This document shows, piece by piece, positions 7,683 through 13,582 of a stretch of 13,582 bases of DNA. Source of the DNA: CAYQIM01 sp964417555 (GTDB lineage: Bacteria > Pseudomonadota > Gammaproteobacteria > Diplorickettsiales > Diplorickettsiaceae); contig CAYQIM010000027.1 of NCBI GenBank assembly GCA_964417555.1, positions 1 through 13,582 of the forward strand. Direction: 5' to 3'. Below the pieces are notes generated by a model, which was not told the DNA's origin, made no database searches, and worked only from the letters and a program-made list of their open reading frames with translations. A program made the position numbers and the translations under genes. Each line of letters begins with the position of its first letter. The stretch's first letter is position 1.

Positions 7683-7963
7683 AAAATTTCCTTATTTATT
7701 ATTGGATTTATGTAAATTTAAATCTTAACTCCTCAGCCAAATTAATTATAAATATTTCAATATCTTGTAATTTACTATACTTAAGAAAGTTAGCTGCTAT
7801 ATCTTTGATAAGAACGCTTTATAAAAGGATAAACAGGTCATACTAAAAAATAGACTTTATGATAAAGTCTATTATTAACAGCCTATCTATTCACAAGCTA
7901 AGCCTGTAAATGTAGATCATTAACACAGATTTTCTCTATTCTTCATTACAATGGATCCTGGAT
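7683..7963. other. AT-rich divergent intergenic region (281 bp)
   Basis: This spacer must hold the promoters for the toxin operon (leftward) and the exported cyclotransferase-like gene (rightward). Leftward, a perfect TATAAT lies at 7745-7750 (minus strand), about 62 nt before the toxin ATG; the nearest -35-like hexamer (TTACAA, 7765-7770) is too close at 14 nt. Rightward, TTGATA (7805-7810) and GATAAA (7828-7833) are 17 nt apart and would give a leader of about 120 nt containing the dyad at 7849-7873. Both promoters are guesses. No small coding frame with a ribosome site stood out. Confidence 0.35.
7849..7873. repeat. Perfect 11-bp inverted repeat with 3-nt centre
   Basis: The arms aatagacttta and taaagtctatt match perfectly around TGA. 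Read leftward, the second arm runs into a tract of six T, the form of a weak AT-rich terminator or attenuator in the toxin operon's possible leader. Read as DNA, it is also a good size and symmetry for a repressor or activator site between two divergent genes. The sequence alone does not decide between these. Confidence 0.55.
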
Positions 7964-8698
7964 ATGACGTACTTAATCGTTAGCCGAGTTTTTACTTTTA
8001 TATCTTTTTTATTGCTTATTAGCCAAAAAGTATTTGCTAGCTGCGATTGCTGCTGTCATCCGCAGCCCAATCCAAACCTAGCCCAATACATTATTGCTTA
8101 TGGTTCACTGATGGAGACAAAATCAAAACAAGGCACGGATAGTAGCAGTGGCGCCAACAAGCCCATCCGCGTCGATCACTATCAACGCGGGTGGTTTGCA
8201 CGTGGAGATTCTACCGGCTTCAGTACTACCTATCTCGGCGTAATAAAAGATACCCACGCTCACTTGAATGGTACCTTTTTCCGTTTAGCAACAGCTGATT
8301 TGATTAAAAATTATGATAAGCGCGAGAAATATTATTGTCGGATATCCGTGCCTCCGTCTGCTATCCATCCTTTGAACAGCGACAAATTACCTAACGGAGA
8401 GTTCTGGATTTATGAACTTAAACCGAAATACTTCGCCCAACCTTCAGAAAAATATCCTATCATTGAATCCTATGTCGATATCTTTTTATCGGGTTGTTTA
8501 GAAATACAAGAAAAGTTTCATTTAAACCATTTTGCCGAAGCCTGTATTGACACCACCACACATTGGTCACCCCAATGGGTCAACGATAGAATTTATCCGC
8601 GGCGTCCTTTTGTTTTTGAGCCCAACGCCATAAAAATAGATACACTTTTAACTAAAAAAATACCGGGAACCTTCAGTCAAATAAAAATTGAGCATTGA
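7964..8698 (+). CDS. Exported gamma-glutamylcyclotransferase-fold protein
   Basis: This 244-aa protein has an N-terminal signal peptide: a basic residue at 8, a hydrophobic core (9-20) and KVFA at 22-25, suggesting signal peptidase I cleavage after A25. C27 follows in FASC, a poor lipobox, so a lipoprotein is possible. A cysteine cluster CDCCC (27-31) follows. The GGCT/AIG2-like fold is marked by IIAYGSLM (43-50), the substrate-loop YGSL signature. NGTFFRLATADL (102-113) and YDKREKYY (117-124) match the usual G-xxY-xLxxxxL then LDxREgYY; E121 is the likely catalytic glutamate. Family members release 5-oxoproline from gamma-glutamyl amines or glutathione, usually in the cytosol, so export is unusual. 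ATG at 7964 is chosen because it gives the signal peptide; the ribosome site (GGAT) is weak. The substrate is unknown. Confidence 0.72.
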   Translation: MTYLIVSRVFTFISFLLLISQKVFASCDCCCHPQPNPNLAQYIIAYGSLMETKSKQGTDSSSGANKPIRVDHYQRGWFARGDSTGFSTTYLGVIKDTHAHLNGTFFRLATADLIKNYDKREKYYCRISVPPSAIHPLNSDKLPNGEFWIYELKPKYFAQPSEKYPIIESYVDIFLSGCLEIQEKFHLNHFAEACIDTTTHWSPQWVNDRIYPRRPFVFEPNAIKIDTLLTKKIPGTFSQIKIEH

Positions 8699-8755
8699 TC
8701 TATGGGCTAAAAATGTTTGAAATTTTTGAAGTTGGACGAGTATTTAATGAAAATT

Positions 8756-9985
8756 TTAGTTATGTTTATGACTTTTATCATTTTTTAAGTGAGAGAACCT
8801 ATAGATAATAATCACCCCAACAATCACTACGGTATACAAAATGAGCAGTACCGGTTCAGTGCTTGAAAATGAACTTAAGCTCAATACCACCAATGTACCA
8901 ACAGCAATATTGATAAAATTCATCACCGCGGAACCATGCGCTTTATCTAAAACATGGTTCAATGCAAAAGCCGATGCATTGGCATAGAGCAGTGATAACC
9001 CGATATAAACCAAACTCATTGGCAGGAATAATATCAAAATGGCAGATTGAGGAAAAAACCAAGCCATAAGAATCATTAAAATCACAGAAAATCCAGCTAT
9101 CGAAATTCCTAATCGCATACCCAAAACATGCGGATATTTCTTTGAAAATTGAGCTGAAATGATTGAACCTAAAACTAAACCGACGCTAGGTATAAGATTT
9201 GCCAAGCCATATTCACTGCTATTCATACCGAGTGAATTGATAGCAATAAAAGGCGCCAATGCTGAAAAAACATAAATAAAACAAGTGGCCCCGCCCATAA
9301 ATAAAGCGCCGATAACTAAAGCAGGATTCCGCAATTGACTAAGATAAGCTTTTATAAAATGTTTAAAATTTAGTGCTTCCAAATCGAGGTGGGTCGCTGT
9401 TTCAGTTAAATAAGTAGTTAAAAAAAGTAATACCAAACCATAAACAGCACTGGCATAAAAACAACTCATCCAGCCATAATGTGCATTCAAAATTCCACCT
9501 AGCGCGATACTTAATCCTGGTGTAATAGCAAAAGCTAATAAAAGGTAGGATATTTTTTCATTGGCTTGTTGAGAGGTAAAAGATTCATTAACCAGCGTAA
9601 ATGCCATGATTAAGCCTACACCGGATCCAATCGCTAAAAAAAAACGTGCCAATACCAGTAGGAAAAATTTATTGACTATTCCTGCTAATACACACAGAAA
9701 ACTACTGATAATTTGGATAATAATGCCCGTGTATAAAGTAGGTTTTCGACCAAAACGATCAGCCAGCGGGCCGTAAAGTAATTGCCCTACGGCGTACCCT
9801 ATTAAAAACCAGGTAATGGTCAATTGAGTACTACCCTCATCGATAGAAAAATAGTGTTTAATCGTAGGTAGCGCGGGCGTAAATAACACCGCATTAACGG
9901 ATGCAAAAGAAATCATTAATAAAAGCGTAGTCATGGGTAAATTAGCTTTTACTGGCTGCTTTTCAATTTTTTCTTTGCTATTCAT
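8756..9985 (-). CDS. MFS drug-efflux transporter, Bcr/CflA type
   Basis: This 409-aa inner-membrane protein has about 12 hydrophobic segments, the standard major facilitator layout with 12 helices. Helix 1 holds SVNAVLFTPALPTI (29-42), the PALP signature of the Bcr/CflA group. Motif A, GPLADRFGRKP (72-82), lies in the loop between helices 2 and 3. Helix 5 holds ITPGLSIALGG (154-164), in the place of the antiporter motif C. Such proteins export drugs or metabolites such as bicyclomycin, sulfonamides or cysteine using the proton gradient; the substrate here cannot be told. AGGA lies 8 nt before the ATG. It converges on the cyclotransferase-like gene with a 57-bp gap and follows ahpD on the same strand after a terminator, so it is probably transcribed on its own. 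Confidence 0.88.
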   Translation of the reverse strand: MNSKEKIEKQPVKANLPMTTLLLMISFASVNAVLFTPALPTIKHYFSIDEGSTQLTITWFLIGYAVGQLLYGPLADRFGRKPTLYTGIIIQIISSFLCVLAGIVNKFFLLVLARFFLAIGSGVGLIMAFTLVNESFTSQQANEKISYLLLAFAITPGLSIALGGILNAHYGWMSCFYASAVYGLVLLFLTTYLTETATHLDLEALNFKHFIKAYLSQLRNPALVIGALFMGGATCFIYVFSALAPFIAINSLGMNSSEYGLANLIPSVGLVLGSIISAQFSKKYPHVLGMRLGISIAGFSVILMILMAWFFPQSAILILFLPMSLVYIGLSLLYANASAFALNHVLDKAHGSAVMNFINIAVGTLVVLSLSSFSSTEPVLLILYTVVIVGVIIIYRFSHLKNDKSHKHN

Positions 9986-10055
9986 ACTATCTATCCTAGC
10001 TTATTAAATTCTTTTTGGATAATTTTACTACTTAAAAGCAGAAAAAAACATTATC

Positions 10056-10085
10056 AAAAATGCACAAGCTAAAAATGCATCAGCT
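10056..10085. repeat. Tandem 15-bp direct repeat upstream of the transporter gene
   Basis: Two adjoining copies, aaaaatgcacaagct and aaaaatgcatcagct, differ at 2 of 15 positions. They lie about 70-100 bp before the transporter ATG, between it and the ahpD terminator. Adjacent direct repeats in a promoter region can be binding sites for a dimeric regulator. Chance in AT-rich DNA is also possible. Confidence 0.4.
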
Positions 10086-10107
10086 TTGTTTTTCAAAGAA
10101 AAAACCA

Positions 10108-10146
10108 AGAAAAAGCACTGGAGTAAGCAACTTCAAGTGCTTTTTT
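10108..10146 (-). terminator. Rho-independent terminator of ahpCD
   Basis: The minus-strand RNA has arms AAAAAGCACT/AGTGCTTTTT around a loop that may pair further (GA/TC and AGT/ACT). It is followed by U-rich sequence, TTTTT then CTTGG and a further T-run. It begins just downstream of the ahpD stop. The arms carry A and T runs on both sides, so it could work in both directions. Confidence 0.75.
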
Positions 10147-10159
10147 GGCATGGAATGGA

Positions 10160-10693
10160 TTATAAGTCTGCTATCTCTATTCCCATCGCAGCTGCATTTA
10201 ATACCGCCGCAATACGGATACTGGATTGAATAGCCAGTTTACTGACGCCAGCTTTAATTAACGCTTGTGTATGCGATTCAATACATAATCCACAACCATT
10301 AATCGCTGAAACAGCTAAACAGCTCAGCTCAAAGTCCACTTTATCAATACCTGGATTTGCAATGACATTCATGCGTAATTTAGCGGGCATACGAGAAAAT
10401 TCAGCATCCTTGACTAAATGCACAAAGCGATAGTAAATATTATTCATCGCCATGATCGTTGCCGCTGACTGCGCCGCGTTAATAGCAACTTCCGTTAAAT
10501 AGGGCTTAACTTCAGCTAGAACGGCCTCGATGACCTTTTTATTTTTACTGGCATAGGCAGAAGCTAAAGCAATGCCACCGATTTGTGCCTGCGTTAAATC
10601 TGCCGAACCTTCTGGCGTCAAAATAGTCGCTAAATTTAATTTAGTATCTTTAGCCGTTTCCAATAATTGGTTTTTTAATTGGTCTAAGTTCAT
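10160..10693 (-). CDS. ahpD: Alkyl hydroperoxide reductase AhpD (carboxymuconolactone decarboxylase fold)
   Basis: This 177-aa protein has the same length as M. tuberculosis AhpD. The active-site block FELSCLAVSAINGCGLC (121-137) carries the redox pair C134/C137, with E122 and H141. These sit at a constant offset of +4 from the E118, C130, C133 and H137 of the M. tuberculosis protein, so the proton-relay set is complete. AhpD is a cytosolic thiol-disulfide protein that passes electrons, by way of a lipoylated carrier in mycobacteria, to oxidised AhpC. It lies 58 nt downstream of ahpC on the same strand with a hairpin in the gap, and a terminator follows. The start has GAGAG about 9 nt upstream. 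The pairing with AhpC makes the assignment firm; the electron donor here is not shown. Confidence 0.93.
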   Translation of the reverse strand: MNLDQLKNQLLETAKDTKLNLATILTPEGSADLTQAQIGGIALASAYASKNKKVIEAVLAEVKPYLTEVAINAAQSAATIMAMNNIYYRFVHLVKDAEFSRMPAKLRMNVIANPGIDKVDFELSCLAVSAINGCGLCIESHTQALIKAGVSKLAIQSSIRIAAVLNAAAMGIEIADL

Positions 10694-10715
10694 GTAAAAA
10701 TTCTCTCAATTAAAT

Positions 10716-10740
10716 GTGGCATTGTCGCTGACAATGCCAC
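10716..10740. repeat. Perfect 11-bp hairpin between ahpC and ahpD
   Basis: The arms gtggcattgtc and gacaatgccac pair perfectly around a 3-nt loop. The hairpin starts about 11 nt after the ahpC stop (minus strand) and ends about 22 nt before the ahpD ATG. In the transcribed direction it is followed by ATTTAATT, not a U-run, so full termination is unlikely. It more likely protects the ahpC 3' end or lowers read-through into ahpD. On the + strand it is followed by TTTTTT, but no gene reads that way. Confidence 0.65.
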
Positions 10741-10751
10741 GGATTTTTTCA

Positions 10752-11288
10752 TTAAAGTTGGATGGTTTCTTCACCTTTCTGCCAATTACAAGGGCAAAGC
10801 TCATCGGTTTGTAAGGCATCCAACACACGTAAAACTTCTTTCGGATTACGTCCCACACTCAGATCAGTCACCATAACAAATCGAATAATTCCCTGCGGAT
10901 CAACAATAAAGGTTGCACGCTGAGCCACGCCTTCCTCTTTATCTAAAATGCCTAAGTCCTGTGTTAATTCGCGTTTTACATCCGCTAACATAGGAAAAGG
11001 AAGATCGTTTAATTCTTCTTTTTGCTGTCTCCAGGCTAAATGAACAAATTCAGAATCGGTACTTCCGCCTAACAACACGGCGTCTCGATCAGCAAAATCG
11101 CTATTTAAACGGCCAAATTCAGCAATTTCGGTAGGGCAGACAAAAGTAAAGTCTTTCGGCCAAAAGAAAAATACCTGCCATTTGCCGGGGTGTGAATTAT
11201 GAGTAATATCCGTAAAAGCACTTTTTAGATCAGACGAAACCACGGCTTTCATGGAAAACTCTGGAAATTTATCACCGACTGTTAACAT
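10752..11288 (-). CDS. ahpC: Alkyl hydroperoxide reductase AhpC (2-Cys peroxiredoxin)
   Basis: The protein is 178 aa from the ATG at 11288. A longer frame opens with GTG at 11303, but that codon overlaps the AGGAG ribosome site (11296-11300) that serves the ATG 7 nt downstream, so the ATG is chosen. KDFTFVCPTE holds the peroxidatic cysteine C51 in the conserved PxxxTxxC site (FWPKDFTFVC). The C-terminal LCPCNW supplies the resolving cysteine (C165/C167), as in the AhpD-linked AhpC of mycobacteria. The enzyme reduces H2O2 and organic peroxides in the cytosol. It is the first gene of ahpC-ahpD and divergent from oxyR, so peroxide-induced control by OxyR is expected. Confidence 0.95.
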   Translation of the reverse strand: MLTVGDKFPEFSMKAVVSSDLKSAFTDITHNSHPGKWQVFFFWPKDFTFVCPTEIAEFGRLNSDFADRDAVLLGGSTDSEFVHLAWRQQKEELNDLPFPMLADVKRELTQDLGILDKEEGVAQRATFIVDPQGIIRFVMVTDLSVGRNPKEVLRVLDALQTDELCPCNWQKGEETIQL

Positions 11289-11295
11289 TGTTATT

Positions 11296-11300
11296 CTCCT
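11296..11300 (-). promoter_or_regulatory. Ribosome binding site fixing the ahpC start
   Basis: AGGAG on the minus strand lies 7 nt before the ATG at 11288. It overlaps the in-frame GTG that would otherwise give a 183-aa protein, so it argues for the shorter 178-aa product. Confidence 0.8.
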
Positions 11301-11321
11301 CACATTTGTTTAAGTAGCGCT

Positions 11322-11374
11322 AGGATAGCAAAATCTATTGATAAGTACAATATATTGATGTTATTATATCAATA
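11322..11374. promoter_or_regulatory. Candidate OxyR operator and divergent ahpC/oxyR promoters
   Basis: ATAG-N6-CTAT (11325-11338) resembles an OxyR half-site pair, with a spacer one base shorter than the E. coli consensus. TATTGAT occurs at 11336-11342 and 11353-11359, with the inverted copy ATCAATA at 11368-11374, which gives a LysR-style dyad. For oxyR, TTGATA (11338-11343) and TATTAT (11362-11367) lie 18 nt apart. For ahpC, TTGTAC (11345-11350) and TATCCT (11322-11327, both minus strand) lie 17 nt apart. The elements interleave, as expected for an activator that represses its own gene. All are matches by eye. Confidence 0.45.
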
Positions 11375-11401
11375 ATTTTTATTTATTATTATTTAAAACC
11401 G

Positions 11402-12322
11402 ATGAATCTACGTGACCTACGCTATCTGGTGGCCTTGGGTGAACTTCGCCATTTTGGTAAAGCGGCCAAAGCCTGCTTTGTCAGTCAACCGGCACTCAGC
11501 ATGCAAATCAAAAAGTTAGAGGAAACATTGGGAGTTACCCTTCTGGAACGCAACAATAAGTCAGTATTGCTCACTGATGTAGGTAAGACCATTTTGCGCT
11601 TCGCTAAAGATGCCTTAATCCACGTAGATAACATCTATGATATGGCTAAATTATCGAAAGGCAATTATAGCGGTGAATTACGCTTAGGCATCATTCCCAC
11701 CTTAGCGCCTTACGTGCTGCCTTTAGTCATGCCTGAATTACTAAAAGAATTTAAACAGGTTCGCTTCTATTTAGTCGAAGAACAAACAGAGCAACTTATT
11801 CAGAAATTAAAAATGGGTACCTTAGACGCTGCCTTGTTAGCGCTTCCAGTTAAAGAAAGCGGTCTTCAACAGATGGAACTTTTTACCGAAGAATTCCTAC
11901 TAGCCGTCTCTTCAGAACACCCCTTCAGCAAGCGCAAAAATATCAATCCCAATGATCTAAAAGATGAAGATGTACTGTTACTTGAAGAAGGCCACTGCAT
12001 GCGCGATCAAGTACTGGATCTATGTCACAAATTCAAGGCCAATGAAACGCAAAACTTCCGTGCTACCAGTCTGGAAACCTTACGCCATATGGTTGCTGCC
12101 AATAATAGCATGACGTTGATACCTAAACTTGCGCAACAAAAGAATGATAAACTTGCCTATATCCCTTTTAGTTCACCTAAACCCACACGCACTTTGGGCT
12201 TATATTGGCGATCAACAGCGGTAAGAAGCACTTTATTTACTCAAATAGGTCTTTATATTGGAACGATAATCAAGCAAAAACTCTATCCAGAAGAATACTC
12301 ATTTTTAAAGGGATCTGTTTAG
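11402..12322 (+). CDS. oxyR: Peroxide-sensing LysR-type regulator OxyR
   Basis: This 306-aa protein is close to E. coli OxyR (305 aa). The N-terminal winged helix-turn-helix is typical: LRYLVALGELRHFGKAAK then VSQPALSMQIKKLEETLG (about 5-44). The redox loop EEGHCMRDQVLDLCHKF carries C199 and C208 at the E. coli positions, followed by the conserved FRATSLETLRHMVAA (219-233). Peroxide forms the C199-C208 disulfide and turns the protein into an activator of peroxide-defence genes. It is divergent from ahpCD, its probable main target here. The ATG has no clear ribosome site (TTTAAAACCG upstream), so translation may be weak. Its last 18 bp overlap the end of ddl on the other strand. Confidence 0.95.
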   Translation: MNLRDLRYLVALGELRHFGKAAKACFVSQPALSMQIKKLEETLGVTLLERNNKSVLLTDVGKTILRFAKDALIHVDNIYDMAKLSKGNYSGELRLGIIPTLAPYVLPLVMPELLKEFKQVRFYLVEEQTEQLIQKLKMGTLDAALLALPVKESGLQQMELFTEEFLLAVSSEHPFSKRKNINPNDLKDEDVLLLEEGHCMRDQVLDLCHKFKANETQNFRATSLETLRHMVAANNSMTLIPKLAQQKNDKLAYIPFSSPKPTRTLGLYWRSTAVRSTLFTQIGLYIGTIIKQKLYPEEYSFLKGSV

Positions 12323-13402
12323 CTTCGCTAAACGCGCATGACGTGCTAAAGCCAATTCAACTAAATGGGTAAGTAACTGTTGATAAGAACGACCTGAAGC
12401 CTCCCATAATTTGGGATACATACTGATTTTAGTAAAACCAGGAATGGTATTAATTTCATTGAAATAAATCTTTTGGCTGGCTTTGTCGACAAAAAAATCG
12501 ACCCGCGCCATCCCTTCGCAAGCTAAACTCAAAAAAACCTTAGCGGCTAATGATTGTATCTGCTTGGATTGCCCTTCTAATAATACGGCAGGAATAGCCA
12601 GTTCAGCGCCGTTTTCATCCACATATTTGGCTTCATACGAATAAAATTCATGGTGGGGAATAATTTCACCCAGCCTACTCACTAAAGGCGGCTCGCCAAA
12701 CGTTAAATTTTCTAACACAGCAGCTTCGATTTCACGCACATCTAAGGCTTGTTCAATTAAAATTTTTGTATCGTAACGGAAAGCTAGCTCGACAGCTTCT
12801 GCTAAATCAGCAACCTTTTTTACCTTACTAATACCCAAACTCGAACCAGCATTCGCTGGCTTAACAAAGATCGGATACTGAAGTTCTTCATCAATCTTTT
12901 TTTGATAAAGTTCTGTGTCATTTTGCCATTGCGCTAAATTGAACGTGATAAAAGGAACCACTGGAATATTGTCGGCTTGCGCTAAGCGTTTAGCGATCAC
13001 TTTATCCATGCCGATCGCAGAACCCAAAACATTGGCACCGACATAAGGAATAGCTAATGTTTCAAGTAAGCCTTGTATCGTCCCATCTTCACCAAACTGT
13101 CCATGTAAAACAGGAAACACTATATCACAAAAAGCTTTTTTTTGAACCAATTCGGCAGGCGCATAAAGTGTTTTAGATTGACTTGTCTTAACAGGAACGG
13201 ATTCATTTAATGCTAATTGGCTGACATCATTCAGCAACCACTGGCCTTTCTTGTCAATGGCAACGGGAATGACATCAAATTTATTCTTATCTAAATTTTT
13301 TATAACTGCGACCGCTGATTTTAGAGAAATTTCGTGTTCGCCGGAACGACCACCATACAACACACAAACTTTAATTTTATGAGAAGAGTCTGAGAGTGAC
13401 AC
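12305..13402 (-). CDS. ddl: D-alanine--D-alanine ligase
   Basis: This 365-aa protein is nearly the length of E. coli DdlA (364 aa). It joins two D-Ala using ATP to make the dipeptide for peptidoglycan precursors in the cytosol. The N-terminal GGRSGEHEISLKS (17-29) contains catalytic E22. HGQFGEDGTIQG (100-111), the ATP-grasp lysine segment FVKPANAGSSLG (179-190), the YSYEAKY omega-loop (254-260) and the Mg2+ ligands D302, E316 and N318 in FNEINTIPG (314-322) are all present. The start is GTG at 13402: a TAA lies 11 codons upstream in frame and no ATG lies between; the ribosome site is poor (GGA about 9 nt upstream). It is downstream of an rRNA terminator and convergent with oxyR, so probably monocistronic. 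Confidence 0.94.
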   Translation of the reverse strand: MSLSDSSHKIKVCVLYGGRSGEHEISLKSAVAVIKNLDKNKFDVIPVAIDKKGQWLLNDVSQLALNESVPVKTSQSKTLYAPAELVQKKAFCDIVFPVLHGQFGEDGTIQGLLETLAIPYVGANVLGSAIGMDKVIAKRLAQADNIPVVPFITFNLAQWQNDTELYQKKIDEELQYPIFVKPANAGSSLGISKVKKVADLAEAVELAFRYDTKILIEQALDVREIEAAVLENLTFGEPPLVSRLGEIIPHHEFYSYEAKYVDENGAELAIPAVLLEGQSKQIQSLAAKVFLSLACEGMARVDFFVDKASQKIYFNEINTIPGFTKISMYPKLWEASGRSYQQLLTHLVELALARHARLAKLNRSL

Positions 13403-13481
13403 GCAAAAATATCCAACAGTAAATCTATTATTTTAGCATAAGCTATACGATATTCTGTTCTGTTGTTAATAAATACTAGCG

Positions 13482-13518
13482 AAAAAAAACCCCGCTGAGA
13501 TGGTCTAAGCGGGGTTTT
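13482..13518 (-). terminator. rRNA operon terminator
   Basis: In the minus-strand direction an 11-bp stem, AAAACCCCGCT/AGCGGGGTTTT, encloses an 11-nt loop in which AGA/TCT may also pair. It is followed by eight T in a row. It begins about 12 nt after the 3' end of the 5S rRNA. GC-rich arms plus a long T-run make this a strong intrinsic terminator. Confidence 0.92.
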
Positions 13519-13529
13519 GTAGATAAGAA

Positions 13530-13582
13530 GCTTGGCGATGCCCTACTTTCCCATGGGGGACCCAAAGTATCATTGGCGCAGT
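13530..13582 (-). rRNA. rrf: 5S ribosomal RNA, 3' part (continues past the right edge)
   Basis: Read on the minus strand, the sequence has GCGCCAATGATACTTTGGGT, then CCCCCATGGGAAAGTAGGGC and ATCGCCAAGC. This matches the 3' half of gammaproteobacterial 5S rRNA (E. coli GCGCCGAUGGUAGUGUGGGG, then CCCCAUGCGAGAGUAGGG). The exact 3' end is set to within a few bases by where pairing to the 5' end should stop. The 5' half, and presumably 23S and 16S, lie outside the window. Confidence 0.92.

Noticed and set aside
7978..8047. Cyclotransferase-like protein as a definite lipoprotein
   Set aside because: FASC departs from the usual L-(A/S)-(G/A)-C lipobox, and VFA followed by S is a good signal peptidase I site, so lipidation is only a possibility.
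10716..10750. + strand terminator (stem followed by TTTTTT)
   Set aside because: No + strand gene lies upstream of it; the only nearby transcript is ahpCD on the minus strand, where the T-run precedes the stem.
11289..11303. Five extra N-terminal residues of AhpC from a GTG start
   Set aside because: The GTG overlaps the AGGAG ribosome site serving the ATG at 11288, and AhpC proteins normally begin close to the LTVGDKFP segment.
1..13582. CRISPR arrays, tRNA genes, insertion sequences and integration sites
   Set aside because: No regularly spaced repeats, cloverleaf-like sequence, transposase or flanking inverted/direct repeat pair was seen on either strand.

Overview
The window looks like chromosomal DNA from an AT-rich gammaproteobacterium. 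OxyR keeps the E. coli cysteine numbering (C199/C208), ahpCD lies divergent from oxyR, Ddl is DdlA-sized, and an rRNA operon ends at the right edge. AT richness combined with xenorhabdolysin-like toxins suggests a host-associated Legionellales/Coxiellaceae member such as Rickettsiella or Diplorickettsia. That placement is inference only; no 16S sequence is present.

Left half (107-7682, minus strand): six consecutive genes with gaps of only 34-46 nt, each with its own ribosome site, clearly form one operon of diverged paralogues. In transcription order the products are 414, 418, 383, 358, 439 and 438 aa. Four (414, 418, 439, 438 aa) have the layout of the A subunit of bi-component alpha-pore-forming toxins (XaxA/YaxA type): long helical arms flanking a central hydrophobic region. 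The two middle ones (383 and 358 aa) lack the hydrophobic region and have the size of B subunits (XaxB/YaxB type). The family call rests on architecture and shared motifs read by eye, not on a database match. A 4A+2B set in one operon is the most interesting content here. A short + strand reading frame (2-106) runs in from the left edge and abuts the operon's last stop codon.

Middle (7683-9985): a 281-bp divergent spacer with a perfect 11-bp dyad separates the toxin operon from a + strand gene for an exported gamma-glutamylcyclotransferase-fold protein. A convergent Bcr/CflA-type drug-efflux transporter follows.

Right half (9986-13582): a peroxide-defence module of oxyR (+) divergent from ahpC-ahpD (-), with a candidate operator/promoter region between them, a hairpin between ahpC and ahpD, and a terminator after ahpD. 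The peroxiredoxin AhpC would be recycled by AhpD, and OxyR would sense peroxide and control both. ddl (D-Ala-D-Ala ligase, -) converges on oxyR with an 18-bp overlap. Upstream of ddl are the terminator and the 3' end of a 5S rRNA, both on the minus strand.
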